The notes under the pieces were generated by a model. That model was not told the DNA's origin. It was given only the letters and a program-made list of their open reading frames with translations, and made no database searches. Source: Acidobacteria bacterium RIFCSPLOWO2_12_FULL_68_19 (lineage in GTDB: Bacteria > Acidobacteriota > Vicinamibacteria > Vicinamibacterales > UBA2999). Taken from it: 41,276 nt of DNA. The stretch lies in contig MELF01000045.1 of NCBI GenBank assembly GCA_001767525.1, positions 1 through 41,276 on the forward strand. The letters are read 5' to 3'. Numbering within the stretch: position 1 is the stretch's first letter; every line of letters starts with the position of its first letter. The translations under genes and the position numbers were made by a program. Shown in pieces: positions 22,842 through 30,990 of this stretch.

Positions 22842-23671
22842 TAGGTCAGCAGCCCCACGATTTCTTCGATGGACCAGACGTGCTGCGCTACGCCGGCCTC
22901 CATCGCTGGCGTCACGCGCAGCGTCTGATGAATGCGGGCAAAGTTGTAATACATAAAGTAGAGCGCCACGGCTGCCGCGTGATTTTCGACTTTTTTTGAG
23001 AAGGCATTCGTCAGGCGGGTGAAGCGCCGCATCGACATCCGCATTGTGAGGTTCTGGCGCTCGACGTAGCTGGTCGAGATGTGCTTCGCGTCCGGGTCGC
23101 CAGTGACGATCTTCGTGTCGCAGCCCAGGCACTTCGCAGGACTATACCGCTTCTCGCCTTCCGGGTCGTTCCCGTAAATCTTCGTCAGTGTCGCGTAGTC
23201 GATGTCCGCGCCGAAGGCATCCTCGACGGCGGCCAGATACACCGTGAGGCCGTCCGTGGTGAGCTGCACGCGGCCACGCATCCGGCCGGCCACGTCCATC
23301 ATGAACTCGTAGGCCGTTCCACCGTCGCGCGTTCCCACAAGCCACGACGGGATCAGCTTCGTGTCCGCATCGATGCAGGTCCACGTCCAAACGGAGCCGA
23401 GACCGGCTTCCCGCTTCTCGTCTGACAAGTTCTTGTCCTTGCCGCCGACAAACGCCCAGATTTCATCGCACTGGAGCCGCTTGCAGGGCAGGTTGCGGAG
23501 CGTCGCGTCCTGGTAGCGCGTGCAGGCTGCGCCCAACGCCACGAGCAGCTTGACGATGGTATTCTTCGCCACCCCCGTCATGCGGACTGTCGCTCGGATA
23601 CTGTTACCCTCACACAGGGCTGCCACAACCGCAGTCCTCTTGGCCATGTTCAACCGGTTCATAGTGACCAT
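22841..23671 (-). CDS. IS1-family-like DDE transposase
   Basis: 276 residues. The N-terminal helix-turn-helix reads AKRTAVVAALCEGNSIRATVRMTG. The catalytic domain has CDEIWAFVGGKDKN (first Asp), QLTTDGLTVYL (second Asp) and TSYVERQNLTMRMSMRRFTR (Glu), all intact. The order and spacing match the ISMhu11-like branch of the IS1 family as I remember it, and the 8-bp target duplication is compatible. The frame is uninterrupted, so the element may be active. The ATG at 23671 is used; an ATG nine nt downstream (23662) is equally possible. It is divergent from the passenger toxin-antitoxin pair. Confidence 0.9.
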   Translation of the reverse strand: MVTMNRLNMAKRTAVVAALCEGNSIRATVRMTGVAKNTIVKLLVALGAACTRYQDATLRNLPCKRLQCDEIWAFVGGKDKNLSDEKREAGLGSVWTWTCIDADTKLIPSWLVGTRDGGTAYEFMMDVAGRMRGRVQLTTDGLTVYLAAVEDAFGADIDYATLTKIYGNDPEGEKRYSPAKCLGCDTKIVTGDPDAKHISTSYVERQNLTMRMSMRRFTRLTNAFSKKVENHAAAVALYFMYYNFARIHQTLRVTPAMEAGVAQHVWSIEEIVGLLT

Positions 23672-23713
23672 TATGCATGACCGCTCATGCTATGTCAACC
23701 GCAACCTGTGGTG

Positions 23714-23771
23714 TTATCACGATCCTGTGATACTCTATCTCCACCGCTTCAATAACACAACATTGTGATAC
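23714..23771 (+). promoter_or_regulatory. Probable toxin-antitoxin operator/promoter
   Basis: Contains inverted repeat TATCAC-N7-GTGATA (23714-23732), a repeated TGTGATAC (23726-23733 and 23764-23771), and palindrome CACAA-CA-TTGTG (23756-23767) ending just before the toxin ATG. TG-T-GATACT at 23726-23734 resembles an extended -10. Autoregulation by the XRE antitoxin is the usual pattern; here it is inferred. Confidence 0.45.
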
Positions 23772-23772
23772 G

Positions 23773-24153
23773 ATGCCTCTATGGGACGCCCGCCAATATG
23801 GGAACGTTGTAGGGCAATTCCGGCAGTGGGCGGGGACGGACCTATGGGACGAAATGCTCATCTCGTTCACGATGCTCTTGGAGCGTGGAAACCTCTGTGG
23901 GCGACCCGTTACTGCCCCGCTCGGTGACGGCATCTTTGAACTGCGGGCAAACCACGACAACAGGCATGGGCGATTACTCTTCTACTTCTCGCCAAGCGAG
24001 AGACGCTTGATCGTGGTTGTTCATGGACTTGTGAAGAAGACGAAGCGCGTTCCACAGGCTGACATCGATCTTGCTAAGAGGAGACGCGCAGAGATCGAAA
24101 GAGGGGCACCGATACATGTCATCTCAAGTCTTGGATCGCACCGCACCCATTGA
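23773..24153 (+). CDS. HigB/RelE-superfamily toxin (Gp49-like)
   Basis: 126 residues. The central part matches the phage-derived Gp49-like/HigB family: APLGDGIFELRANHDNRHGRLLFYFSP, then LIVVVHGLVKKTKRVPQADIDLAKRRR. Members are ribosome-dependent mRNA interferases. The toxin gene comes first and the antitoxin second, the HigBA order, with a 38-nt overlap. The ATG at 23773 lies right after a palindromic operator-like sequence. The N-terminal 25 residues are less conserved. Codon use is more AT-rich than the surrounding chromosome. Confidence 0.82.
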   Translation: MPLWDARQYGNVVGQFRQWAGTDLWDEMLISFTMLLERGNLCGRPVTAPLGDGIFELRANHDNRHGRLLFYFSPSERRLIVVVHGLVKKTKRVPQADIDLAKRRRAEIERGAPIHVISSLGSHRTH

Positions 24154-24622
24154 CCTAGGTCTGGCTGAACGTCTCAGAACCGATCCAGGCTTTCGTAGGC
24201 GGTTTGTCAGGCGATGGGCTCAGTCCGAGGTCGCAATGCAACTGCGTTCAATGCGGCAGCGGAGGAAATTGAACCAGAAGCAATTAGCGGAGAGGTCGGG
24301 AACTGGACAATCGGCGATCTCGCGAGCGGAGCAAGCTGAATACGACGGATGGACGTTTAAGACGCTGGTGACGCTTGCTGAGGCGCTTGATGCACGCCTG
24401 CGTATCACATTTGAGCCCATTGAAGACGTGATCGCGATGCATTCCTCAAGCGGTCAGTTCGAACAGATCCTCTCGAACACTGGTTCTGTGGCAGGAGTAG
24501 CGCCGTTCGTGGACGCAGTGAGCATGGAAGACATACACCGCGAAGAGGTGCCTCATTCGCTGTTGGTGTTTAACTACACATCGCCGACAGCGGTCAGCTA
24601 CATTGCTGCGACCGGAGGCTAA
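24116..24622 (+). CDS. XRE-family antitoxin (HigA-like)
   Basis: 168 residues. A helix-turn-helix of the XRE type lies at about 45-95 (LRSMRQRRKLNQKQLAERSGTGQSAISRAEQ), followed by TFKTLVTLAEALDARLRITFEP, the usual end of HigA-type antitoxins. An additional C-terminal stretch of about 60 residues has no recognised domain. The ATG at 24116 has AGAGGGG upstream and lies inside the toxin gene. It probably binds the operator-like repeats at 23714-23771. Confidence 0.82.
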   Translation: MSSQVLDRTAPIDLGLAERLRTDPGFRRRFVRRWAQSEVAMQLRSMRQRRKLNQKQLAERSGTGQSAISRAEQAEYDGWTFKTLVTLAEALDARLRITFEPIEDVIAMHSSSGQFEQILSNTGSVAGVAPFVDAVSMEDIHREEVPHSLLVFNYTSPTAVSYIAATGG

Positions 24623-24629
24623 CAGCACA

Positions 24630-24950
24630 ATGACCAAGAAGAAGACCGTAGCCGAAAAGGTAAAGGTTGAGAAGAAAGTAGTCAGGAAGTCAGAATCGTT
24701 TGCGTCGTACTACACAAACGACACACAGATTCAGACAGGCCCCTGGGACGTGCGTTTGATATTTGCTCGAATCGAAGAGGTAAACAAAGACACCGGAATT
24801 ATTGAAAGTGTTCGTGAAGCTGAAGTGCATATGTCCCCACAGCACGCGCTACGCGTTCACACCCTCTTGGGACAACAGCTTACTAAGTACGGCGCCACTT
24901 TTGGTCCAATCCCGCAGCCCAAGGCATCAGATTTTGATGGTGGTGACTAG
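24630..24950 (+). CDS. DUF3467-like protein
   Basis: 106 residues. Lys-rich N-terminus (MTKKKTVAEKVKVEKKVVRK), then FASYYTNDTQIQTGPWDVRLIFARIEE and MSPQHALRVHTLLGQQL. The YYTNDTQI...WDVRLxF pattern and the final helix fit DUF3467, a small family of unknown function often found beside mobile genes. GGAGG lies about 10 nt before the ATG. It follows the antitoxin by 7 nt, so it is probably co-transcribed with it. Confidence 0.65.
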   Translation: MTKKKTVAEKVKVEKKVVRKSESFASYYTNDTQIQTGPWDVRLIFARIEEVNKDTGIIESVREAEVHMSPQHALRVHTLLGQQLTKYGATFGPIPQPKASDFDGGD

Positions 24951-25210
24951 CGTGCCCACCTGGATTGAGCGGCTTTCCTAGCGATGGCTTTTCGCTTGGC
25001 GGGGCTAAGGGATTCAGCCCTTGCCCTGCCACCCTTTGAGCCTCCAAGCCTTCCGAGTGCCACGGCCGCAGGATTTTTGCCCCCCTGCGGATCGTCCAAC
25101 GGCGAGCCGTCCAGCCTTTCCCCGATGGCCTGTTCGACCACACGGCGAGCCGTGACGGTGAAATCGTGGGCTGTTCCCGCGCGCTTGGGCTTGCTTGAGC
25201 GTTTAGGCAT
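24947..25210 (-). CDS. Small Lys/Gly-rich passenger protein
   Basis: 87 residues, basic. The C-terminus has ALGRLGGSKGGRARAESLSPAKRKAIARKAAQSRW, a repeat-like motif found in many small plasmid- or phage-associated proteins of unknown function, possibly nucleic-acid binding. It is convergent with the DUF3467 gene; their stop codons overlap. The ATG at 25210 is preferred over an upstream start because the conserved KRSSKPKRAGTAHDF block begins there. It lies next to the right inverted repeat. Confidence 0.6.
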   Translation of the reverse strand: MPKRSSKPKRAGTAHDFTVTARRVVEQAIGERLDGSPLDDPQGGKNPAAVALGRLGGSKGGRARAESLSPAKRKAIARKAAQSRWAR

Positions 25211-25257
25211 GGCCCCATCATCGCACGAACGGAACGCCGCGCAAGGGTCAGCGATTC

Positions 25258-25275
25258 TCAAACTGACCCACTACC
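25258..25275 (-). repeat. Terminal inverted repeat, right
   Basis: TCAAACTGACCCACTACC, exact reverse complement of 22523-22540. Confidence 0.92.
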
Positions 25276-25283
25276 CGAAAGGT
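25276..25283. repeat. Target-site duplication, right copy
   Basis: CGAAAGGT, identical to 22515-22522. Confidence 0.85.
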
Positions 25284-25534
25284 CACTGGACGCCCCTCTT
25301 CGCGCAACAGACTCGCCTGATAGCACACGGAGAGGGCCTCTTCGAGCTGGGCCGGGTCAGGAAGGGTCAGGCGCGAATGCCTGTACCGATCAGTACTTCC
25401 TGGCAGCGGCCGTGCAGCGCCTGGGCCAGGTCGCGCGGATAGGCGTGAAAGCCGTGTTCCGAGAATCCTTCGTCCTGAGCGGTGGGGTTCCGAGCAGTCG
25501 GGCGAACGGGCGACTGAGCGTCAGGCATGGCCAT
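25276..25534 (-). pseudogene. 5' part of the disrupted DAC-fold sensor gene
   Basis: Reading down from the ATG at 25534 (or 25528), the N-terminus is MPDAQSPVRPTARN...GFHAYPRDLAQALHGRCQEVL. A frameshift then lies at about 25400-25440, after which the other frame gives LTLPDPAQLEEALSVCYQASL, LREEGRPVTF and runs to the target-site copy at 25276-25283. It continues across the element into the fragment ending at 22522. The gene therefore carries both an insertion and an independent frameshift. The element's target duplication (CGAAAGGT) falls in the codons for TFR. Confidence 0.7.
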
Positions 25535-25634
25535 CACACGGGGACAGGCGTAGTTCCTTCACGGGGTGTGCCAGCACTCAGCGCGTCCGGTCACCATCGA
25601 TGATCGCGAGCACTCGGCTGGAGGACTCCCGCGC

Positions 25635-27143
25635 CTAGAGCGCTGGCACCTGCAGGTCAGGCATCGGCCGTCCCGCAAACAACCGGCGGCACGGGATCGC
25701 CATGAGCCGTGCCCACTGCGCGGATCGATTGACCCGCGCACTGTCGGTCGCAATCCCGGTGTTCGCGTACATCTGACGGTAGATTTTCGAGATGAGCAGA
25801 AAGGCCAGCCGCGCTCTGAGCGACTGCACGGCGCGCGACCGGTGCCAGATGCTGCGAAGCGAATAGAAGCGATCCCACACGAGCTGCGTGCGCCGGCGAA
25901 TCTCCTCGGCGCTCATGACTGGATGCTCGACGTAGACCTTCGGTCGGATGGCTTGTGGAATCAGCCAGTGCCGCGTCACCGGAACGCCGCCGATCCGCGG
26001 GGGATCGGACCCCATCGACTTCTCCCACGCGGTGAAGTCGAGCGTGCCCGGAAACGGCGTCAGCATCACGAACTGCGCGAACGTAAGATCCGATCGTTCG
26101 GCAACCGACAGGCAGGCGTCGAAGGTCGCGGGACGATCGCTGGGGAGACCGAAGATGAACGAGCCGAGGACGTGCACGCCGTGTTCGCGGAACGTCCGGA
26201 GCCGCTCGACGAGCGCTTCTCCGTTCGCGTTGAAGTCCTTGTAGACGTCTTTCAGCCCCTCGGGCGTCACCGACTCGACTCCCACGAGGGCACCCTTGAT
26301 GTTGGCGCGACGCATCGCGTCGAGAAACGCGGGGTCTTCGGCGGCCTCCATGGTGATCTGGGTGAAAAAGACGGTGTCGGCGGGAAGACCCGCCAGGCCC
26401 GCCATCAGCTCGAACCGTTCCGCGCGTGTGGCCTTCAACTGCTCCAGATGGCTCGGATTCTCGCGGCGCGACGCCATGCGGATGTCATTCAGCGTCACCG
26501 GGTAAAAGTTGTCGTCAGCGAGGGCGATAAACCGGAAGCCACGGCGGCGCAGTTCCACAATTTCGTCAAGCACACGATCCACGTGCCGCTGCCGCGGGCG
26601 TTGGCCGTCGGTACGCCAGACGGAACAGAAGGAACAGTGCTTTGGACATCCGCGCACCGTTTGCACCGACGCCCACATGTAACGCCCCTCGGGCAGCAGC
26701 TCCCACCGGCCCGGCATGCACTCGTCGGCCTCGATACGGCCGCCGTCGTAGATGGCCCTCGGCGTTCCGGCCGCGCAGTCGCGGAGCACCAGCGGAAAGA
26801 CCCGCTCGCCGTCGCCGGTGACCACTGCATGGGCACCGCCGACCGCTCGAGCCTCGTCGGGATACAGTGTCGCGTGAATGCCGCCAAAGACCACGTACGC
26901 ACCTCGGGCCCGCGCCGTTGTCCCGATTTCGTACCCGCGCAGCGCATTGCCGGTGTGGATGCCGATGCCGACGACATCACCTGCGTTGATGGCTGTGGTG
27001 TCGAACGGCTCGAGCGTTTCATCGACGAGCCGCGGGTCGCCATACTCCGTTGGAGTCGCGGACGCGAGCACGTAGAGCCACCGAGGCGTAATGACGCCGA
27101 TACCGAATGAGACGTGGCTAGGATTGATGAGATAGACGGTCAT
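25635..27143 (-). CDS. B12-binding-type radical SAM protein
   Basis: 502 residues. The N-terminal Rossmann-like domain (about 1-120: GDVVGIGIHTGNALRGYEIG, YVVFGGIHATLYPDEA) resembles cobalamin-binding domains but lacks the DxHxxG base-off motif. A radical SAM core follows, with the cluster motif RGCPKHCSFCSVWRT (CxxxCxxC) intact. Then come the HVDRVLDEIVELRRRGFRFIALADDNF and GALVGVESVTPEGL blocks typical of the Elp3/MiaB-like barrel. The C-terminal 100 residues are helical. Such proteins methylate or rearrange hopanoids, lipids, antibiotics or cofactors; no pathway partner is adjacent. Two starts (27149 GTG, 27143 ATG) are possible; ATG was chosen. Confidence 0.88.
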   Translation of the reverse strand: MTVYLINPSHVSFGIGVITPRWLYVLASATPTEYGDPRLVDETLEPFDTTAINAGDVVGIGIHTGNALRGYEIGTTARARGAYVVFGGIHATLYPDEARAVGGAHAVVTGDGERVFPLVLRDCAAGTPRAIYDGGRIEADECMPGRWELLPEGRYMWASVQTVRGCPKHCSFCSVWRTDGQRPRQRHVDRVLDEIVELRRRGFRFIALADDNFYPVTLNDIRMASRRENPSHLEQLKATRAERFELMAGLAGLPADTVFFTQITMEAAEDPAFLDAMRRANIKGALVGVESVTPEGLKDVYKDFNANGEALVERLRTFREHGVHVLGSFIFGLPSDRPATFDACLSVAERSDLTFAQFVMLTPFPGTLDFTAWEKSMGSDPPRIGGVPVTRHWLIPQAIRPKVYVEHPVMSAEEIRRRTQLVWDRFYSLRSIWHRSRAVQSLRARLAFLLISKIYRQMYANTGIATDSARVNRSAQWARLMAIPCRRLFAGRPMPDLQVPAL

Positions 27144-27516
27144 CGCCACATGGCGCCGGCAACCGCAGTGTCAGCGTCGCCGCGAGCATGGTAACACCGA
27201 AAACGCGAGGGATCGCATCACTCGATCTGCCTTGTCCGGCTTCGTCCTCCACGACCGAACCTGCCGTCGGATCAGCGAAGCACGTCCTGGATGGCTGGTT
27301 CACGTGCGGGCACACGCATTTCGCGCCCATTCGCGCGGCGACTGAGTGCCCAAAGCCCGGGCACACCGCCTCGGCGAGATCCCGCAGCGGCACGCTGAAC
27401 GGTACGTGTTCCAGCTGTCGGGTCGCCACTCAGCCGAGCCGAACGCGGGGCCGCCCATCGCGCCAGACTGACGGTGCGTCAAGGCGTTCCTGTTCACCGG
27501 CGGCGATCACGACCGT
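27144..27516. other. Region without an assignable gene
   Basis: About 370 bp between the radical SAM and site-2 protease genes. A minus-strand frame (27118-27429) includes CPGFGHSVAARMGAKCVCPH and could be a small Cys-containing protein, but it overlaps the radical SAM start and has no ribosome-binding site. No confident feature. Confidence 0.4.
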
Positions 27517-28653
27517 TCAAGGGCTGGTCAAGCCGATTCGCGGCGGGGCCTGACGCGCCGCCGGCCGGCCCACGTGTCGGCCTCCGATCGCCGTCTGGAC
27601 CCCCAGGAACTCGCCCACGTTGTCCATCGTGAGCAACCCGATGAGATGGCCCCGTCGGATGACCGGGATGGTACGGCACTCATGCCCCTGCAGGCGTTGG
27701 AACGCGACGTCGATCATGTCTGACGCGTCGGCCACCAGGAAATCACGCCGCATGACGTCGGCCACGGGAGACTGTTGTTCATGACGTGCGAGCGCAGTGA
27801 GAAGGTCGGCGCGCGTGAGAACGCCGACGACGGCACCATTTTCCACGACCGGGAAGTCCTGTTGGGCGCCGGACAGCAGCAGCTCGACGGCGCGCGCAAG
27901 GGAGTCGTTCGGAGAGAGCGTCCGGAAGTCCGTGATCATGGCCCGCTCCAGGGGGATGCCGCCGAGCGCCGCCTTCATCTGGGTCATCGTGGCCTCCTGT
28001 CCCGCGCCGATCCAGACGAACAACGCGATGAATACCAGGAACGGATTGAAGAACAGCCCGAGCAGGCCGAACAGGAACGCCATCCCCTGGCCGATATTGG
28101 CGGCGAGCTGCGTCGCGCGCGTGTAGTCCATGCGGATCGCCAGGATCGCCCGCAGCGCTCGTCCGCCGTCCATCGGGAAGGCCGGGAGCAGGTTGAAGCC
28201 CACCAGGAAGAGGTTCACGATCATCAGACGCTCGAGGAACGACCCGCTGGTCACACTGAGCGCGCCGAGGGGCGTCAATGCGCCGGTGGCCCGCAAGAGA
28301 ACGAACAGCGCCGCCGCGATCACGACGTTCACGGCGGGTCCCGCGAGCGCCACCCACAACTCCTGCCTGGGGTCATCAGGCATCCGCTCGAGCCGGGCGA
28401 GCCCTCCGATCGGCAAGAGGGTGATGTCGCGTGTCTTGATGCCGAATCGTCGTGCCGTGAGGGCATGCCCGAACTCGTGCAGCACCACGCAGCCAAACAA
28501 CGCCAGGATGAACGCGACACCCTCCATCGCCGCGGCGGCACTGTGCCCCGTTTGCCAATGCGCAAAGGCGACCCACGCGATCAGGATGAGGAACGTCGTG
28601 TGGACGTAGACGTCAATCCCGGCGAACGTGCCGATTCTCGTCGACCATTTCAT
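27517..28653 (-). CDS. Site-2-protease-family metalloprotease with CBS domains
   Basis: 378-residue membrane protein of the M50B family. Zinc ligands lie in VVLHEFGHALTARRFG (His59, Glu60, His63) and in NLLPAFPMDGGRAL (Asp162). There are about six transmembrane helices in residues 15-230, and two CBS domains at about 240-355 (ITDFRTLSPNDSLARAVELL, TIPVIRRGHLIGLLTMDNVG). This architecture is that of the Mycobacterium Rip3 / Methanocaldococcus-type S2P, which cleaves membrane-embedded anti-sigma factors or regulators; the CBS pair may sense nucleotides. The ATG at 28653 has CAGGAG upstream. No palindrome of the shared type lies upstream. Confidence 0.92.
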   Translation of the reverse strand: MKWSTRIGTFAGIDVYVHTTFLILIAWVAFAHWQTGHSAAAAMEGVAFILALFGCVVLHEFGHALTARRFGIKTRDITLLPIGGLARLERMPDDPRQELWVALAGPAVNVVIAAALFVLLRATGALTPLGALSVTSGSFLERLMIVNLFLVGFNLLPAFPMDGGRALRAILAIRMDYTRATQLAANIGQGMAFLFGLLGLFFNPFLVFIALFVWIGAGQEATMTQMKAALGGIPLERAMITDFRTLSPNDSLARAVELLLSGAQQDFPVVENGAVVGVLTRADLLTALARHEQQSPVADVMRRDFLVADASDMIDVAFQRLQGHECRTIPVIRRGHLIGLLTMDNVGEFLGVQTAIGGRHVGRPAARQAPPRIGLTSP

Positions 28654-28793
28654 CGAGCGCTCCTGTGTGAGGATGGCATACCGTCACAACCCGATACACC
28701 ACCTCGTGTGAACTCCACTGGTTGGTCTAGGATCCCCCCCGAAGGCGTTGAACCCCATGCGCAGCATGGTACTTGCGCCGGGCGGAGGGGAAC

Positions 28794-29199
28794 ATGTCCG
28801 CAGAGTTGGATCGTGAGAAGGCACGGCGCGACGACGCAGCCGGGAAATCGGGGCGAAGGCTCGCAACGCTGATCGGTCGCGGCGTCCATATCAACAGCCT
28901 TGCCGTGAACGACCATAACCTCTTGGAGTTCGGCGACCGCGTCGTGGTCGGCGGCGGTGTGCATCTGTCGGGACACACGGTGGAAGACGGCGGCCGTCCG
29001 GCTCGGCGACCACGTCACAATCGGGCTCGGCACCATCGTCGGCATCGGCGTGGAGGCAGGCCCCCGTTGCCAGGTCGGGGCGCTCAGCTGTGTCCCGAAG
29101 TGCTCGCGGCTGAAGGGCGGCGCCACGTACGTCGGCACGCCGGTACGAGAGCTGCGGCCGCATGAGGAGCGTTCACTCGACTCGCCTCCCTTACCCTGA
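28794..29199 (+). pseudogene. Frameshifted hexapeptide-repeat acyltransferase-like gene
   Basis: Starts at the ATG at 28794 after a good GAGGGGA. The first part reads LATLIGRGVHINSLAVNDHNLLEFGDRVVVGGGVHLSGHTVEDG; at about 28985 the frame changes and continues as AVRLGDHVTIGLGTIVGIG, VEAGPRCQVGALSCVPKCS and GATYVGTPVREL. Together these give a left-handed beta-helix (hexapeptide repeat) typical of bacterial acyltransferases. The N-terminal catalytic portion of larger homologues is missing. One indel breaks the gene, so it is probably inactive, unless the shift is a sequencing error. Confidence 0.7.
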
Positions 29200-29250
29200 C
29201 GTCAGTCTCATCATCGAAGAGTCGCGTCGCGACGCATCCTGAGCGAACAC

Positions 29251-29457
29251 CTACTTCGCATCTCGCCGTGCCTGCCGGCGTCGTCCGACTGACGAGGTGT
29301 GCGCCCGCGAACGGTGAAGGTGTGCACTGCGCAGGATTTCGGTCTTGCGCAGCTCCTTCTCGACTGTATCCTGAGCTGCGCTACGGCTCTTCGCGACTCG
29401 CGTGGGAGTGCGCGTCCGTTTTGTCTGGTCTTTCACGGGACTCACGACGTCCTCCAT
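29251..29457 (-). CDS. Possible small basic protein
   Basis: 68 residues, very rich in Arg, Lys and Ser/Thr (MEDVVSPVKDQTKRTRTPTR...). No family recognised and no ribosome-binding site. It lies between the broken acyltransferase and the FloA operon on the same strand as the latter. May be a spurious frame. Confidence 0.25.
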   Translation of the reverse strand: MEDVVSPVKDQTKRTRTPTRVAKSRSAAQDTVEKELRKTEILRSAHLHRSRAHTSSVGRRRQARRDAK

Positions 29458-29554
29458 TGCTGTGGGCTCATCCAGTCGAAGCGTCCTCGTCCCATGGTAC
29501 GCCAGCGCATATCCGTCGAGACCTTCGACAACATCGGCGTGATCTCGAGCGGCG

Positions 29555-29977
29555 TCAGCCTCGCCCGGTCGATCGGGGCACGGGAAGGCCTTCCGCCCCG
29601 TCGTGCGGAGCAACGGCCGGGCACGGCGCGAGGATGGTCATCAGTACGACCGCACCGCGCAGGGTGGGCAGACTCTGGAGAGTGTCAACCGCGACGGCTC
29701 GGCGCGCGCCGTGGCGCGAACCTGGCGCAGGGGGCTGGAGGCGCGTCAACGATCGTACCGGAAGACTGGCCGCCACTGGTGACACGTCCACGGTGCGCCG
29801 GACCCGCGCGTCCACGAGCGGTCGAGGCTGAGGGGTCCCTGGAGATATCGAGGGCTGGGACGCAGGCCGCGGCATCTCCGCCGCCCCTCCATTCCGTTGG
29901 CGCGTCGATCGCAGCGCGCGCTCGACGAGCGGCAACAGGAGGAACAGCGCCCCGAGAACGAGGACTTCGACTGACAT
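29555..29977 (-). CDS. Membrane-anchored hypothetical protein downstream of floA
   Basis: 140 residues. One N-terminal hydrophobic helix (MSVEVLVLGALFLLLPLVE) is followed by a low-complexity Pro/Arg-rich region (about 25-110) and a second hydrophobic patch (GAVVLMTILAPCPA). It starts 20 nt after the floA stop on the same strand, so it is probably the last gene of the NfeD-FloA operon. No family recognised; a role in membrane microdomains is suggested only by position. Confidence 0.5.
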   Translation of the reverse strand: MSVEVLVLGALFLLLPLVERALRSTRQRNGGAAEMPRPASQPSISPGTPQPRPLVDARVRRTVDVSPVAASLPVRSLTRLQPPAPGSRHGARRAVAVDTLQSLPTLRGAVVLMTILAPCPAVAPHDGAEGLPVPRSTGRG

Positions 29978-29997
29978 CGGTCAGTGCTCCATGCCTG

Positions 29998-30990
29998 TCA
30001 TCGCGCCTCCCGGCCCCGGTGTCCGGGCTCCGCGCCGTCACCGTCGGCGATCGACTCCCGCATCGACGAGTCGGCTTGGATGTTCTTCATGCGGTAGTAA
30101 TCCATGATCCCGAGATTGCCCTGCCGGAACGCCTCGGCCATCGCCCGAGGGACTTCCGCCTCCGCCTCGACGACACGGGCGCGCATCTCCTGCTCGAGGG
30201 CAACGGCCATCGCCCGGCGCTCCTCGGCTTTCGCCTGTGCGATCTGCTTGTCTGCGTTCGCCTGATCGATCTGCAGCTTCGCCCCGATGTTTTCACCAAC
30301 ATCCACATCGGCGATGTCGATCGACAGGATCTCGTAGGCGGTGCCGGCGTCCAGGCCGCGACTCAGGATGTTCTTTGAAATGTGGTCCGGGTTCTCGAGC
30401 ACGTCCTTGTGCGTCGCGGCGGACCCGATCGTGCTCACCATGCCTTCGCCGACGCGCGCGATGATCGTCTCCTCGCCGGCGCCGCCCACCAGGCGATCGA
30501 TATTCGTCCGAACCGTCACGCGCGAGACGGCAATCAACTGGATCCCGTCCTTCGCCACGGCCGCGATCCGCGCCGTCTCGATGACTTTCGGGATCACCGA
30601 CATCTTGACGGCTTCGAGGACGTCGCGTCCCGCCAGGTCGATGGCCGCGGCGCGCTTGAAGGGCATCTCGATGTTGGCCTTGTCGGCGGAGATCAGCGCG
30701 TTGACGACGCGCACGACGTTGCCCCCGGCCAGATAATGCGCTTCGAGGTCGTCAATGGAAATCTGGAGGCCCGCCTTGACCGCGCTGATCCGGGCGTTGA
30801 CGATCGTCGCCGGAGGCACGCGCCGGAGCCGCATGCCCACCAGGGTCATCAGCCCCACGTAGGCGCCCGACGACCAGGCCGCGATCCAGAGCGGGACGGG
30901 GACCAGATAGAGGACGACCAGCAGCAGGACAACGGCTGGAATGAGCAGACCGATGGCGCCGATCGCCGTGGGGTCGAGGAGTTCAGTCAT
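29998..30990 (-). CDS. floA: Flotillin-like protein FloA
   Basis: 330 residues matching the FloA (YqfA) family: an N-terminal membrane hairpin (about 12-55), then the SPFH-like domain with [47 protein letters not shown] and [20 protein letters not shown]. The family's Ala/Glu-rich coiled coil follows ([32 protein letters not shown]), then [20 protein letters not shown]. Length is normal. FloA organises membrane microdomains and affects wall synthesis and membrane-protein assembly. The gene overlaps the NfeD gene by 8 nt, the usual nfeD-floA pairing. Confidence 0.95.
   Translation of the reverse strand: MTELLDPTAIGAIGLLIPAVVLLLVVLYLVPVPLWIAAWSSGAYVGLMTLVGMRLRRVPPATIVNARISAVKAGLQISIDDLEAHYLAGGNVVRVVNALISADKANIEMPFKRAAAIDLAGRDVLEAVKMSVIPKVIETARIAAVAKDGIQLIAVSRVTVRTNIDRLVGGAGEETIIARVGEGMVSTIGSAATHKDVLENPDHISKNILSRGLDAGTAYEILSIDIADVDVGENIGAKLQIDQANADKQIAQAKAEERRAMAVALEQEMRARVVEAEAEVPRAMAEAFRQGNLGIMDYYRMKNIQADSSMRESIADGDGAEPGHRGREAR

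Larger units (their letters stand above)
22523..25275. mobile_element. IS1-family-like element with passenger genes (2,753 bp)
   Basis: Bounded by a perfect 18-bp terminal inverted repeat starting GGTAGTGGGTCAG and flanked by an 8-bp direct repeat. It contains a transposase, a zinc-ribbon membrane protein, a HigB/HigA-type pair, a DUF3467 protein and a small Lys/Gly-rich protein. GC content and codon use in 23.7-24.95 kb are visibly lower than in the neighbouring genes, indicating foreign origin. The element cuts a sensor gene whose halves lie on either side. IS1-family elements usually carry only the transposase, so the roughly 1.4 kb of passenger DNA is unusual. Confidence 0.88.

Noticed and set aside
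25566-27110. Long plus-strand open frame opposite the radical SAM gene
   Set aside because: No motifs; the radical SAM cluster motif is on the minus strand.
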